Shown here piece after piece: positions 22,538-34,316 of a DNA stretch of 64,000 bases. Every line of letters begins with the position of its first letter. The stretch's first letter is position 1. The position numbers and the translations under genes were made by a program. This DNA is from Cyclina sinensis. Taxonomy: Eukaryota; Mollusca; Bivalvia; Venerida; Veneridae. The notes beneath the pieces are model-generated. The model had not been told where the DNA came from and made no database searches. It worked only from the letters and a program-made list of their open reading frames with translations. The DNA lies in assembly GCA_012932295.1 (NCBI GenBank), contig JAAONU010000098.1, forward strand, positions 1 through 64,000, in the 5' to 3' direction.

Positions 22538-22735
22538 CATTATGAGAGTGGTCGTCTAGCTAGAGCACCGAACGGTGGTTCGAATCTCACCAGGGATGAG
22601 ATTCTACACTGGCTTTCCGCATTCTACACTTTCGGCGCGTGTGCTGGTTTTAACCACTGAGGCAGTCATCGTATTAATATAAGCTGCAATAATTTGCTCC
22701 CAAATCGATGTAAAAAAATAAGTTAAAAACGTTAA
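22538..22735 (+). mobile_element. tRNA-derived SINE, block A copy
   Basis: The head has GTCTAGCTAGAGC and GGTGGTTCGAATCTC (A and B boxes), the core is ACACTTTCGGCGCGTGTGCT, and the tail ATCGATGTAAAAAAATAAG. It sits at the same place in all three blocks, so insertion predates the duplication. Confidence 0.75.
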
Positions 22736-23078
22736 GCTAAACCAATGCAATAACCATTACAAATTAAAATTGTTCTGGAAAAAGTAGATTGTTTAAAAAG
22801 TCGTACGAGTAGCAGCTGTAAAAAGTGCTCTTCTTAAAAAGATATGGTTCTAGAATTCAAAGACTCTGATTGGTTAGATGTTTTTAGAAATATTAATGAG
22901 TATATTACGATAAGCTGCATTGATTGTATAGGAACAAATTAATAATATTTTTCTTATGCGGCTCCTTTATTCTTTTTTTATTGCAATTCTCCAAACCACC
23001 CTGTTAACCTGGTTAATTAAATTATTAGGTTTCATGCAACTGTTGTACTAAAATATATACTCAATGGGGTATGCTGTC

Positions 23079-23155
23079 AATAATAATAATAATAATAAAA
23101 AAACAAAAAAAAACAACAAACAAACAAACAAAAATTAAAAAAAAAAAAATAAAAA
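23079..23155. repeat. (AAT)n/(CAAA)n A-rich microsatellite
   Basis: ATA repeats followed by CAAA repeats and an A-rich run. The equivalent in block B is at 29022-29090. Confidence 0.8.
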
Positions 23156-24198
23156 GTAGACTAATAATGGAGTGAAAATTATTCTAAGTGTACCTGGAGA
23201 AACGGGTTCGTAACTTAATTTCTTCTTGTATCTCTTTCAGCCTTACCTTTGTAGAGTTCGTTTCATTTGTCTGTAGCACTGATCATAAGATTGTGTTCTT
23301 TGTCTGTAATTGTGTTGAATGTTTGAATGTATGAATGTAATCAACATTTTTGCCTTTTATATTTTAATTGCCTGTAATATCACACTCTTTAAGGATTGAC
23401 ATGTTCTTTTTTTACTCGTTGTCAAAATTACGTTGAAATATAACTTCACTTGGCCATAGTTCTTATTCAAATGTCTTAATAACACTTCATTCTAACAGAA
23501 ACGATCTAAGTTTGCACTGTAAAGGCCATGCTAGAGTAGCATTTAAAATTTGAATGAAAACTATCGAAGTTCGAGGTCACGTTATTTGTATAAGTGAATT
23601 ATTACTGCACTTGGTATTCATTTCTTGATATATATATATATGTCACGTTTATAAACAATATTGATTATAAACCCATAACTAACTACCTAACAATACATTT
23701 CAAGTGATTTTTGATAAAAAAAACGGTTGATCGACGGTTTATAACCTACCGTTGTAAAGGCAAAGGTAGTTAACAAACATATGTTTTCAGATGATATCTC
23801 TCATCTAAATGAAATGAAGAATATGTTTCAGCATTAATGTATTAGTTTACCAAAAAAATCAACGAATTACTTGATATTGTTTTGACCAGCTTAATGGTAT
23901 CACAGCTTTACTGAGTTTTGAAAGACAAATGAATATGCATTGCTTTGGGACATCTGAACCAATAGACACATGTGATCTTTGAGGCTATGAAAGGTTTGTA
24001 TCAAAATATAAAGAGTGTTTTTATTTTTGGATGTCCGAATATGTCATATTCATTTAAGTGTTTTTTACTGACAGTGCTGTTAACGACCAATGGTACTTTG
24101 GTGAACAAATTGGATCATCATTTCCTCTTATTAAATTTCTGTAACACAACATGTCTAAATTTATTTTTGTCTAATTTTATTCTCTCTGTCATTTTAAG

Positions 24199-24490
24199 AG
24201 TTCTCCTGAAAAGACCAGAGTCGAATATATTTATTCAGTACAATCGTCTGTTGTTTCATTATGTCCATGTTTTAATGCACGCGAGGCAGATTTGAAAGAA
24301 CGACTAAACCTCTTAACAAGACTAATTGTTAAGCGTTTAGATACTGCAGTTCTAATGTTACAAAAAACGTTTTTTTATGAAAAGAGAAAATTCGTCAGAA
24401 CTGAACGGACTTCGTTCACAAATTGCTTTTGTAACGAATAGCTTCTACTGTTTTGTCGAGAGTTATTGCTACCATTTTAATTATACCTGA
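24199..24490 (+). pseudogene. Exon-like ORF, block A copy (frameshifted)
   Basis: Same sequence as the open exon at 30102-30395. The reading starts SSPEKTRVEYIYSVQSS and stays in frame to about 24358, where a one-base loss near CAAAAAACG shifts it and a stop follows soon after. Confidence 0.55.
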
Positions 24491-24534
24491 CCATTTTGAA
24501 TGAGAATCTGCCGTTTGTGTGAAGTTACGCAGAA

Positions 24535-24640
24535 CAGCCGAATGGCAGAATAGCAGAACAACTCCAGCAGAATAGCAGAATGGCAGAATATTAGAACAAC
24601 TCCAGCAGAATAGCAGAATGGCAGAATAGCAGAACAACTT
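24535..24640. repeat. Minisatellite, AGAATAGCAGAACAACTCC units
   Basis: Units of about 20-40 bp built from GCAGAATAGC, GCAGAATGGC and AGAACAACTCCA. It is repeated at 25078-25235 and, in block B, at 30435-30500 and 30930-31055. Each array is followed by a GTCTGTC/CCGTC-rich stretch and CCGGAAAT.TGGATCCC. Minus-strand reading frames rich in LLFCHSAV are artefacts of the array. Confidence 0.75.
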
Positions 24641-25077
24641 TCAAAAAGACAAAAAGTCTAACTGAGTTTTATAGATATCTACCAAATTTTGCCCTCCGTC
24701 TGTCTGTTCGTCTATCCGTCTATCCACCCGACCGGAAATGTGGATCCCACCATAACATAAAAATCGTTTAAGTTAAGTTAATGAAAATTGATATATGAAT
24801 ATATAGCAAAATGGCAATTATGCAAGTAACTTTGTTTATATCCGCGTATCAAATTTCTAGTTTCTATGGTAACAGAAACAGTAAAAATACGGCTTTAACA
24901 AAAGGATTGTTTTATCACTCAAAACATATACGAGCTAGGCTACTGAAAATAAGTATGTAAAAAGCTGGCAATATGGACATAATGCGCTTGACTTTGTCTT
25001 TTTTCTCTCTGGTTCGTGAAATTAGTCTAACAGACAACACAGAAACTTAAAACAAAATTTAAAAGATTCTAGGAAAA

Positions 25078-25235
25078 AAACTCCAGCAGAACATCAGAAT
25101 AGTAGAACAAGTCCAGCACAATAGCAGAACAGCAGAATAGCAGAACAACTCCAGCAGAATGGCAGAATAGTAGAACAACTCCAGCAGAAAAGCAGAATAG
25201 CTTAACAACTCCAGCAAAATAGCAGAAAAGCTTCC
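25078..25235. repeat. Minisatellite, second array in block A
   Basis: Same units as 24535-24640, again followed by the GTCTGTC and CTGGATCCCGCGAT module, so an internal ~550-600-bp duplication exists within the block. Confidence 0.75.
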
Positions 25236-25647
25236 AAAAAGACAAAAAGTGTAATTGAATTTTAAAGATATCTACCAAAATGTGTCGTCTGTCTGTCTTT
25301 CCGTCCGACTGTCTGGAAATCTGGATCCCGCGATTACATAAAAACCGTATAAGTTAGTTGATGATAAATCTGAGTATTGACACAAATATCCAGACACAAT
25401 AAAAGGGGTATATTCTTCTTTTATTTACACACTTCTACAACTATTGATTCAACTGTATGATGGTAAGGCTATCAGAGAGGCACACACCCTATATATACTA
25501 GAGTACTAATGATGGTGTATTGTTACCAGTGTATATACTGCACAGCAGTGAAAGACGTACTTTCAGAAGATTTTCATAAACATTTTAGTATTTTTACTAT
25601 ATGTTGTAATTCGTCTTTTGGCAAAGTGGGTTTCGAACAAAACAAAG

Positions 25648-25710
25648 CCACACACACGCACACAGACAGATAGAGAGAGAGAGAGCGAGACGCACGCACG
25701 CACGCACTTT
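25648..25710. repeat. Mixed CA/GA/CGCA microsatellite
   Basis: CACACACGCACACAG, then AGAGAGAGAGAG, then CGCACGCACGCAC. The block B equivalent at 31493-31552 is a longer (CA)n followed by (CGCA)n. Confidence 0.85.
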
Positions 25711-26205
25711 AAAATATGTACTTCCAGTTAATTCATGAAATTTGTCCAGGTTAATTATTTCAATATTTGTACGATACCGAACCTAAACTGTTGTTACTTT
25801 AGACGTTGTTCAAGGGTTTCACTTATGAAAAATATGATTAAATGTTGAAGTGTATAAAGATATTTTCTAACGTTTGAGTTGTACATTAAAGCCACATGTT
25901 TTGACTGTTACTGTTTGATTTTTCTAACAGATCTCTCTAAGTCATTGCAAGGTATTCATACTGTGTATTTATTTGTCACTGTATTTTTCTTTTCATATTT
26001 TTTTTTCTTATTTCATATTTGAATACTAGATGGTAATCCTAGCAAGCGCGGGCTAAGAGTAGTATAAGAATTGAACACACATATGGCTAGGTGTGAGCGA
26101 ATGAAGAGATAGATAAAAAATATTGAAGGAAACCGAGTCTTTGCAAATAGAACCCTGAATTTTCAAACGTGTCGTTTTCTATTTGCTAAACATAAGGCTT
26201 ATTCA

Positions 26206-27859
26206 TTGACAAAGAGGTGGGGGTGAATGATCAATATACGAAAAGCAGTGTACGAAAATGCAAACAACTGGCTACTTATCGCTTGGTTTATCATTATCAT
26301 ATTTTAGTGTCAATTATATTCAAATGGTATCATATTTTTTCCAATATTTCTAAACTTTGTCATCGCTTTTTTAATGTTTAGTACTCTCAAAATGGGTTGA
26401 ATTCTTTGGATCAGTGGTCTAACTGATTCGTCTAGAGATGTGGCTTCCTGACTGTTTATAAGACTTATCTGTTAGGTGAGCTTTTTCCCAAATGATCTTG
26501 TATGTCCATCGTTGCAAAGTTTGTAAATTTTGTATTTTTTAATTTGTTGTATGGTTTGAACGCACGTAAGTAAGAAATAAACTATATTAACACTCAAGTA
26601 TCCTAACCTTTTGCTACCACTACTTTCTTTTTCACAAATTTTGTTTAAAGAATATAATATACCTGGTATGATTTTATTTCGGGACAGCTAGGTACCGTTA
26701 AACTTCTGTTTGTACGTTACCATAACACGTACGTTTTTTTTGTTGTATCGGATTTAATAATAAATAACTACAGAGGCATATTCCTCGCGAGGAATGTTCA
26801 AAATGTATAAGGCAATATGTCACAAAACGTCGAGTCATGCAGTTTTCATATCCTACGCCACGAACACTTCAAATTGAGATGCACATTTTCGGCTATAAAT
26901 TCATGGCCTGTCATTATTATACTACTGAAATACTGATGACAGCGGAGATTGCCGCGGTAAATGTCTTCTATCAGAGTGGAAATTTTGCTTTTCTATTACC
27001 GACGGTATCGGTTGTCCAATTGACCGACGCCGCCCTCCAACCCATCCCCCAGTTTAGTAAGCTCTGGGTGATAGCTCACAATACAGAAATAATCCCAGTC
27101 TTTAGATACACCCGCTTCTTCCCAATACATAATGTTTAGAACTGATACGTTGGACCTCGATTTAACTCCTCACTACATAGACAATTAGAAATGTTAGTGG
27201 AAAAGCGAGATTGAACATGCGACCCCGGAATTACTAGTCCATTGCGTTACCACTAATTCGCTCGTTTCTAGCATCTCTTTGAAGATTTTCTTTTATATTC
27301 AATATCATTATGTTACATCCTATTGACTCCTGTCAATCTAACTTTGATTTGCATTTTCAACACAACTCTACTCGGCAATTAATAGTGTTTAATCGACAAA
27401 CGTATTCTACCAATCGGCACAAATACTTACTACAAATTCTCTTACAAAGAGCAACAAACTTGGTTGCGAAGTTTAATTTTAAACAATTGCAATTTTTAAT
27501 TCTAGTCCTTTTTGTATTGAATAATGTCTACCTGATTTGAATAACAAAATAATCCCCTAAATGCGGGTATAAGTTGGATAGCTGGTACCACTTTGTGCAG
27601 CTATTGGAAAGAATCAGTCTTAAAAATATTCTTAAATATCAGTGTTATCTTCATCATGTAAAACATGCATTATCAAAATATACAACGCTTTTCGAACAAC
27701 CTTCATGGAAAATCGAAGTACTTTTACGCCTTATTTAACTGTCAAATACGAACAGTTAGTCATATATCATTTTAATACAGGATAGTTTTGTGATCACTGG
27801 AGAAATAAAAGACTACAAAGAAAACCAATTTGAGAAATCAATAGCATATAAGGTATGGT
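26206..27859. other. Spacer between blocks A and B
   Basis: Unassigned except for an old SINE at about 27000-27266 and an (ATT)n run at the start of block B. The open frames at 26837-27139 and 27310-27540 are unrecognised. Confidence 0.4.
27000..27266 (-). mobile_element. Old tRNA-derived SINE (related to the one at 49.0 kb)
   Basis: On the minus strand the head reads GCGAATTAGTGGTAACGC (box A) and ATGTTCAATCTCGC (box B), followed by CCACTAACA and AATCGAGGTCC. The same order occurs in the better preserved SINE at 49020-49245. Confidence 0.55.
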
Positions 27860-27867
27860 TTTAAATA

Positions 27868-27871
27868 TCAA

Positions 27872-27902
<31 letters not shown>

Positions 27903-27903
27903 T
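27868..27903. repeat. (ATT)n microsatellite
   Basis: About eleven ATT repeats. A degenerate equivalent lies at 33138-33170 in block C. Confidence 0.9.
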
Positions 27904-28486
27904 TGTTTGGAGGTTTTATCATTATTAATTTGGTCAAAGTTTAAATTGTTATTTTTATTTTTATTATTATAAATATTTTAACATGAGACAACTGTGTTTG
28001 TAAATCTAGTCTAAATTCTAAATCATGTATAAAAAGTAAATTACTGTCACAGTGACATTTTACTACCGATTGCTAAACTGATTAGAGTTTACACAGTTAG
28101 GTAAAGAACGAGAGTCGTCGGTTCACCTGTCAAAAATCAATCAAAGCGCCGCCCAATGTGTTTGACATTTTATATTTTTATATGACTTAAAGTTAGTGTT
28201 TCATTATTTCAGGCTCTTGAAAATTATTTCATAATGTAAATACGCCAACATTCATAAAAGCCATGGAACACCAGTTAAATTGAAAGTAGTTTGTTAGTTT
28301 ACATAGAAAAAAAGAGAAAAAAAAATAGAATACAAAAGAAAAGAAAACACGTCATATCGTAATAAATAAAGAATGTGTTTTATTACTCAAGACATGATAT
28401 TTATCGCATTTATTTCTTCACGTAAAAACATTTGAACAGTCACCATGTACCTACATTAATGTACAAAATTTAGCTTAAATCAGTAA

Positions 28487-28682
28487 AGTGCAGGATGAGA
28501 GTGGTCGACTGGCTAGAGCGCCGGATGGTGGTTCGAATCTCTCCAGGGGTGAGATTCTACAGTGGCTTTCCGCATTCTACACTTTCGGCGCGTGTGCTGG
28601 TTTTTAACCACTGAGGCAGTCAACGTTGCAAGAATTTGCTCCCCAATCGATGTAAAATAAATAAGTTAAAAACGTTAAGCTA
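28487..28682 (+). mobile_element. tRNA-derived SINE, block B copy
   Basis: GACTGGCTAGAGC (box A), GGTGGTTCGAATCTC (box B), ACTTTCGGCGCGTGTGCTGG core and ATCGATGTAAAATAAATAAG tail. It is the best preserved of the three copies. Confidence 0.8.
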
Positions 28683-30101
28683 AACCAATGCGATAATTAT
28701 AACAAATTAAAATTGTTCTGGAAAAAGTAGATTGTTTAAAAAGTCGTACGAGTAGCAGCTGTAAAAAGTACTATTCTTAAAAAGATGTGGTTCTAGAAGT
28801 CAAAGACTCTTATTGGTAAGATGTGTTTGGAAATATTTATGAGTATATTATGATAAGCTACATTGATTGTATAGGAATAAATTAATGATATTTTTCTTAA
28901 GCGGTTCCTTTTCCTTTTTTTATTGCAATTCTCCAAACCATCCTGTTAACCTTGTTAATTTAATAGTTAGGTTTTATGAAATTGTTGTACTAAAATATTT
29001 ACTCAGTGGGGTCTGCTGTCAAAAAAACAAACAAACAAACAAACAAAACAAAAAATTTCAAAAAAAATGAAAAAAATAAAAAAAATAATGGAGTGAAAAT
29101 TATTCCAAATGTACCTGGAGAAACGGGTTCGTAACTTAATTTCTTCTTGTATCTCTTTAAGCCTTACCTTTGAGATCGTTTCATTTGCCTGTAGCACTGA
29201 TCATAAGATTGCGTTCTTTGTCTATGACTGTGTTGAATGTTTGAATGTATGAATGTAATCAAGATTTTCGCCTCATTTTATATTTTAATTGCCTGTCATA
29301 TCGCACTCTTTATGGATTGACATGTTCTTTGTGTTACTTATTGTCAAAAATTTACTTGAGATATAAGTTTACTTGGCCATAGTTCTTTTCGAATTTCTTA
29401 ATTGCACTTCTATCAGATACGATCTAAATTCGAATTGTAAAGGCCATGCTATAGTTGCATTTAAAATTTGTAAAAAAAATATCAAAGTTTGAGGTCACGT
29501 TATTTGTATAAGTAAATTATTACTGCACTTGGTATTCATTCTTCATATACATATGTCACGTTTTTAAACAATATTGATTACCTAACTACCTAACAATGTC
29601 TTTCAAGTAATCGTGTTGATTAGAACGGTTGATTGACGGTTTATAACCTACCGTTGTAAAGGCAAAGGTAGTTAACAAACATATGTTTTCGGATAGTATC
29701 TCTCATCCAAATGAAATGAAGAATATGTTTCAGGTTCAATGTATTAGTTTACCAAACAAAACCAACGAATTACTTGATATTGTTTTGACCAGTTTAATGG
29801 TATCACAGCTTAACTGAGTTTTGAGAGACAAATGAATATGCATTGCTTTGGGACATCTGAACCAATAAACCCATGTGATCTATGAGGCTATTAAAGGTTT
29901 GTATCAAGATATAAAGAGTGTTTTTACTTTTGGATGTCCGAATATGCCATATTCATTTAAGTGCTTTTTACTGGCCGTGCTGATAAAGACCAAAGGTACT
30001 TTGGTGAAAGAGTATGACCATCCTTTCCTCTAATTAAATTTCTGTTTCACAACATGCCTAATTTTATTTTTGACTAATTTTATTTTCTCTGTCATTTTAA
30101 G

Positions 30102-30395
30102 TGTTCTCCTGAGAAGACCAGAGTCGAATATATTTATTCAGTACAATCGTCCGTTGTTTCATTATGTCCATGTTTTAATGCTCGCGAGGCAGATTTGAAA
30201 GAACGATTAAACCTCTTAACAAGACTTATTGTTAAGCGTTTAGATACTGCAGTTCCAATGTTACAAAAACAGTTTCTTTTTATGAAAAGAGAAAATTCGT
30301 CAGAACTGAACGGACTTCGTTTACAAATTGCTTTTGTAACGCATAGCTTCTACTGTTTTGCCGAGAGTTATTGTTATCATTTTAATTATACCTGA
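30102..30395 (+). CDS. Exon-like ORF of unknown function, intact in block B only
   Basis: A pyrimidine-rich tract ending TTCTCTGTCATTTTAAG looks like a 3' splice site (AG at 30100-30101). It is followed by 97 open codons to TGA 30393-30395. The product has SPEKTRVEYIYSVQSS, a Cys pair (LCPCFNAREAD), then a charged and Leu-rich region (LKERLNLLTRLIVKRLD, probably helical) and a tail rich in aromatic residues and Cys. I do not recognise a family. The homologous reading is frameshifted in block A and carries an early TAG in block C, so either B is the functional paralogue or all three are relics and B is open by chance. No upstream exon was found with confidence. Confidence 0.4.
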   Translation, partial: CSPEKTRVEYIYSVQSSVVSLCPCFNAREADLKERLNLLTRLIVKRLDTAVPMLQKQFLFMKRENSSELNGLRLQIAFVTHSFYCFAESYCYHFNYT

Positions 30396-30434
30396 CCATT
30401 TTGAACGGGAATCTGCCATTTGTGTGATGTTATG

Positions 30435-30500
30435 CAGAACAGCCGAATGGCAGAATAGCAGAACAACTCCAGCATAATAGCAGAATAGCAGAATAGCAAA
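30435..30500. repeat. Minisatellite, block B first array (contracted)
   Basis: GCAGAATAGC and AGAACAACTCCAGC units, fewer than in block A at the same place, showing copy-number change since duplication. Confidence 0.7.
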
Positions 30501-30929
30501 ACAACTTTCATAAAAGACAAACATCTAACTGAGTTTTATAGAAATCTGCCAAATTTTGCCCTTCCTCTGTCTGTTCGTCCTTCCGTCTGTCCGTCCGACC
30601 GGAAATCTGGATCCCGCTATAACATAAAAACCGTTTAAGTTAAGTTGATGAAAATTAATAATTAATATAATTAATAATAATGAATATATAGCAACATGGA
30701 AATTATGCAAGTAACTTTGTTTTTATCCGCGTATCAAATTTCTGGTTTCTATGGTAACAGTAAAAATACAAAAAAATCGCTCAAAACATATACGAGGTTG
30801 GTTACTGAAAATAAGTATGTGAAAAGCTGGTAATATTGAAATAATGCGCTTGACTTTGTCGAGTCGTGAAATGAGTCTATCAGACAACACAGAAAATTAA
30901 AACAAAATTTAAAAGATTCTAGGAAAAAA

Positions 30930-31055
30930 ACTTCAGCAGAACATCAGAATAGTAGAACAAGTCCAGCACAATAGCAGAACAGTAGAATAGCAGACCAACT
31001 CCAGCAGAATAGCAGAATGGCAGAATAGCAGAACAACTCCAGCAGAAAAGCTTCC
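30930..31055. repeat. Minisatellite, block B second array
   Basis: Same units as 25078-25235, followed by the GTCTGTC and CTGGATCCCGCGAT module. Confidence 0.7.
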
Positions 31056-31491
31056 AAAAAGACAAAAAGTGTAATCAATTTTTATAGATATCTTTACGAA
31101 AATTTGTCGTCTGTCTCTCTTTCCGTCTGTCCGACCGACTGTCTGGAAATCTGGATCCCGCGATAACATAAAAACCGTATAAGTTAAGTTGATGATAATC
31201 TGAGTATTGACAAAAATATCCAGACTCAATAAAAGGTTGTATATTCTTCTTTTATTTACACAATTCCACAACTATTGATTCAACCGTGTGATGGTATGCT
31301 GCTGTCAAAGAGGCACCACCCTATTTATACTAGAGTACTAATGATGGTGTATTGTTACCAGTTTATATACTGCACAACAGTGGAAAGACGCACTTTCAGA
31401 AGATTTTCATAAACACTTTAGTGTTTATAGTATATGTTGTAATATACAACAAAACACTGTTTTGGCAAAGTGAGTTTCGAACAAAACAAAG

Positions 31492-31492
<1 letters not shown>

Positions 31493-31527
<35 letters not shown>

Positions 31528-31552
31528 GCACGCACGCACGCAGGCACGCACG
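31493..31552. repeat. (CA)n and (CGCA)n microsatellite
   Basis: About 15 CA repeats followed by CGCACGCACGCAGGCACG. Confidence 0.9.
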
Positions 31553-31994
31553 CACTTTAAAATATGTACCTCCAGTTAATTCATGAAATTTTTCCAGGTT
31601 AATTATTTCAATATTTGTAAGATACTGATCTTAAACTGTTGATAGTTTAGACGTTGTTTAAGGGCTTTGAAAAATATGATTAAATGTTGAAGTGTATAAA
31701 GATATTTTCTAACGTTTGAGTTGTACATTAAAGCCACATGTTTTGACTGTTACTGTTTGATTTTTTTAACAGATCTCTCTAAGTCATTGCAAGGTATTCA
31801 TACTGTGTATTTATTTGTCATTGTGTTTTTCTTTTCATGTTTGTTTCTTATTTCATATTTGAATACTAGATGGTAATCCTGGCAAGCGCGGGCTAAGAGT
31901 AGTATAAGAATTGAACACACATGTAGCTAGCAGGTTAGATTTCGCATGACATGATTCATTGTAAAAATACGATAGAGAATATTATTTTGTTAAT

Positions 31995-32183
31995 TTGGCT
32001 TCTTCAGAACACTTCGTCGAAGGTGTGAACGAACGAAGAGATAAAGAGATATTGAAGGAAACCGAGTCTTTGCAAATAGATCCCTGGATTTGTAAACGTG
32101 TCCGTAATATATTAGCTAAACATAAGGCTTATCCTTGGAAAAAAGGGGTTTCAGATGGTGTCAACCATTCTCCCACGCAGTGA
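31995..32183 (+). CDS. Short unrecognised ORF at the right end of block B
   Basis: 62 codons beginning near TTGGCTTCTTCAG and encoding a charged peptide (NERRDKEILKETESLQIDPW, ICKRVRNILAKHKAYPW). The composition is that of a real protein segment and the frame stays open past the end of the A/B homology. The block A counterpart has lost about 90 bp just before it, joined at a GGTGTGA microhomology, and contains stops. No family is recognised. It may be one exon or a relic. Confidence 0.3.
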   Translation: MASSEHFVEGVNERRDKEILKETESLQIDPWICKRVRNILAKHKAYPWKKGVSDGVNHSPTQ

Positions 32184-33129
32184 TCTCCCCTTACAGGATT
32201 ATATCTCTGCCGTCACAACATTTTCGTCAAGGTATTTGACGATATGATTTTCTTCAATTTTGATTTTTTTCTAAAAGAAGTAAACACGGTTTTGCTAATG
32301 TTTCAAGAATGTAAGGTGTTAGATGTGAACTCAAATAAAAAATAATTTCGGAAACATAAATATTATGAGAATAATTTTTCATATCGCACCGTTTATTCCA
32401 AAACAATATGACCGCTTTTGAAAAAGGAATCATTCAGGTCTTCAATAGTACTGTACTTATAATAAGTTCTTTTTTAAAAAGAAATGAAATTTTGTCAATC
32501 ATATCGCCAGACTTGACACCAGAGCTCAAATTATAGTGTCGCTGTTTATCACAGATAAAACAATTTTTCAGCGGTTTATTTGGCGTATCCGCCATCTTGA
32601 CACAATCATGTGATAAGACCATCATCACGTGATTTGTGTGAAGGCAGTGGTTACTGACGTAGCGTAACCGGTGCGCAGAGTTTGGGTGTCAACCAGACTT
32701 CATTTGAAGTAATATTCATCGATTGCATATCCATGGGACGTCATATCAGATTTCATTACTTTAAGATAGTTTAGCAAAATCTAAGGTATCCGAGTGGGAG
32801 CTTGGAAAGATATAGGTGTTGCAACGGACCTTTAATGTTTGCTATCGATTTTAAACGTGCCCTGTATATAGTTTTATTACACACGAGGTTAGTTCTTGTG
32901 TAGCTCAATTTGATTGGCTTACAGATCAGGGCCGAAATGGTTGTATATAGTTTTAGTGCGGTATTTGTGCGAAAAACCAATTTGCTGTTTTTCGCAAAGA
33001 CTCTCATAAACACAAGCAGATGACAGAAGATCAAGGGTGAGCAAAATCTGGAGATGTTATGAAATAAAATTGACATTAAATTATTGAATTTATATAGACC
33101 CTGTTATTTGTCCTCCGGTCCAATACAAC
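32184..33129. other. Spacer between blocks B and C
   Basis: No gene or known repeat could be supported. The minus-strand frames at 32434-32628 and 32771-33076 have no motif. Confidence 0.4.
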
Positions 33130-33662
33130 TGCCCTCGAATTATTATTATCATTATTATTATTGTTATTATGTTTGTGAGATTTTATCGTTATTAATCTGG
33201 CCAAAATATAAATTAATATTATTAGTAGTAGTAGTAGAAATATTACATGAGACAGCTCTAATTTGTAAATCTACCCTAAATCAAGCATAAAAACTGAATT
33301 ACTGTCACATTTGACTTTTTTTTATATGACTTAAAGTTAAAGTTAGTGTTTCATTATTTCAGGCTCTTGAAAATTATGTCATTATGTAAATGCCCCGACA
33401 TTCATAAAAGCCGTGGAACACGAGTTACAATTGAAAGAAGTTTGCTAGCATACATAATAAAAACAACAACAACAAAAACACGTCATATCGTAATAAAGAA
33501 AGAATGTGTTTTATTTTACTCAACGACATGTTTTTTTTTATCGCATCTATTTCTTCACGTAATCTAAAGAGAAAAAAACTAGAAAAGAAAAAAAACGAAA
33601 TGTTGATGGATACACATTTGAAAAGGCATACATAAATGTACAAAATTTAGCTTAAACCAGTA

Positions 33663-33868
33663 AAGTGCATGATGAGCAGTGGTCGACTGGCTAGAGCGCC
33701 GGATGGTGGTTCAAATCTCACCAGGGGTGAGAGTCTGTAGTGGCTTTCCGCATTCTACACTTTCGGCGCGTGTGCTAGTTTTAACCACTGAGGCAGTCAT
33801 CCTGAGAAATTAATATAAAATGCAAGAATTTGCTCCCCAATCGTTGTGAAATAAATAAGTTAAAAACT
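33663..33868 (+). mobile_element. tRNA-derived SINE, block C copy
   Basis: GACTGGCTAGAGC, GGTGGTTCAAATCTC, ACTTTCGGCGCGTGTGCTAG and a CGTTGTGAAATAAATAAG tail. It occupies the orthologous position to the block A and B copies. Confidence 0.75.
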
Positions 33869-33904
33869 TTAAACTTAACCATAGCAATAATTATTACAAA
33901 TTAA

Positions 33905-34316
33905 AGCGACTGACTCACAGAATGTAGCTAAAATTATTTTTCTTTAAAATTTAAGAGAAGTTTATATACTATAGAAAAAAAACACAAAATAATATTATGC
34001 TTCTATACACCATAAAAAGTGAAAAAAAGACTTAGCCAGGATTCGAACCCATGACCTTTCGGTCAGTTAAAGAAAGAAAGACAATCTACCAGCACCACTG
34101 AGGCACAGAGACTAGTAATTATCAAATATTATCAAAATTATTGTTAAAACTAAAGTATCTACCCCGTGACTAAATTTTCTACCGATAAAAGTGTATAAAA
34201 CGTTTATTTTGATGTATTTCTGTAACCAAAAATGTGTCAGTAACATAGTTACGATATGTTCTTCACAATTTCAGCTATAATTTCCAGATGAATAAATAAT
34301 TTTTCTTACAGTTGCT
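33905..34316. mobile_element. 412-bp TTAA-flanked MITE
   Basis: TTAA stands on both sides (33901-33904 and 34317-34320). The ends are AGCGACTG and CAGTTGCT, giving an 8-bp inverted repeat AGC(G/A)ACTG. Blocks A and B have the unoccupied site CAAATTAAAATTGTTCTGG. TTAA duplication is typical of the piggyBac group, although the ends do not start CCC. It contains a tRNA-like segment on the minus strand and no transposase. Confidence 0.75.
34030..34112 (-). other. tRNA-like segment inside the TTAA MITE
   Basis: On the minus strand it reads CCTCAGTGGTGCTGGTAGAT (A-box-like), an inserted AAGAAAG repeat, ACCGAAAGGTCATG and GGGTTCGAATCCTGG (perfect B box). The anticodon region is disrupted, so it is not a functional tRNA gene. 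Confidence 0.5.

Larger units (their letters stand above)
22330..26205 (+). repeat. Triplicated block, copy A
   Basis: Homologous in direct orientation to 28330-32140 (B) and partly to 33470-36262 (C). Shared landmarks are CGTAATAAATAA.GAATGTG, a SINE, the AATTGTTCTGGAAAAAGTAG segment, ACGGTTGATCGACGG, the exon-like ORF and, shared with B only, the AGAACAACTCCAGCAGAAT minisatellite and the TTGAAGGAAACCGAGTC end. Copy A appears to be clipped on its left, where the L1-like fragment lies. Confidence 0.8.
27860..32140 (+). repeat. Triplicated block, copy B (most complete)
   Basis: The longest copy. Its left portion (27860-28330: ATT repeat, ACATGAGACA.CT, TTACTGTCACA, TTTCAGGCTCTTGAAAATTA) matches block C but not A. 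Its right portion (from 30396 on) matches A but not C. The B-C spacing is about 5.2 kb and A-B about 5.95 kb. It retains an open exon-like ORF. Confidence 0.8.

Noticed and set aside
24416..25278. Minus-strand ORFs with repeating LLFCHSAV peptides as membrane proteins
   Set aside because: They are direct translations of the AGAACAACTCCAGCAGAAT minisatellite and change with unit number.
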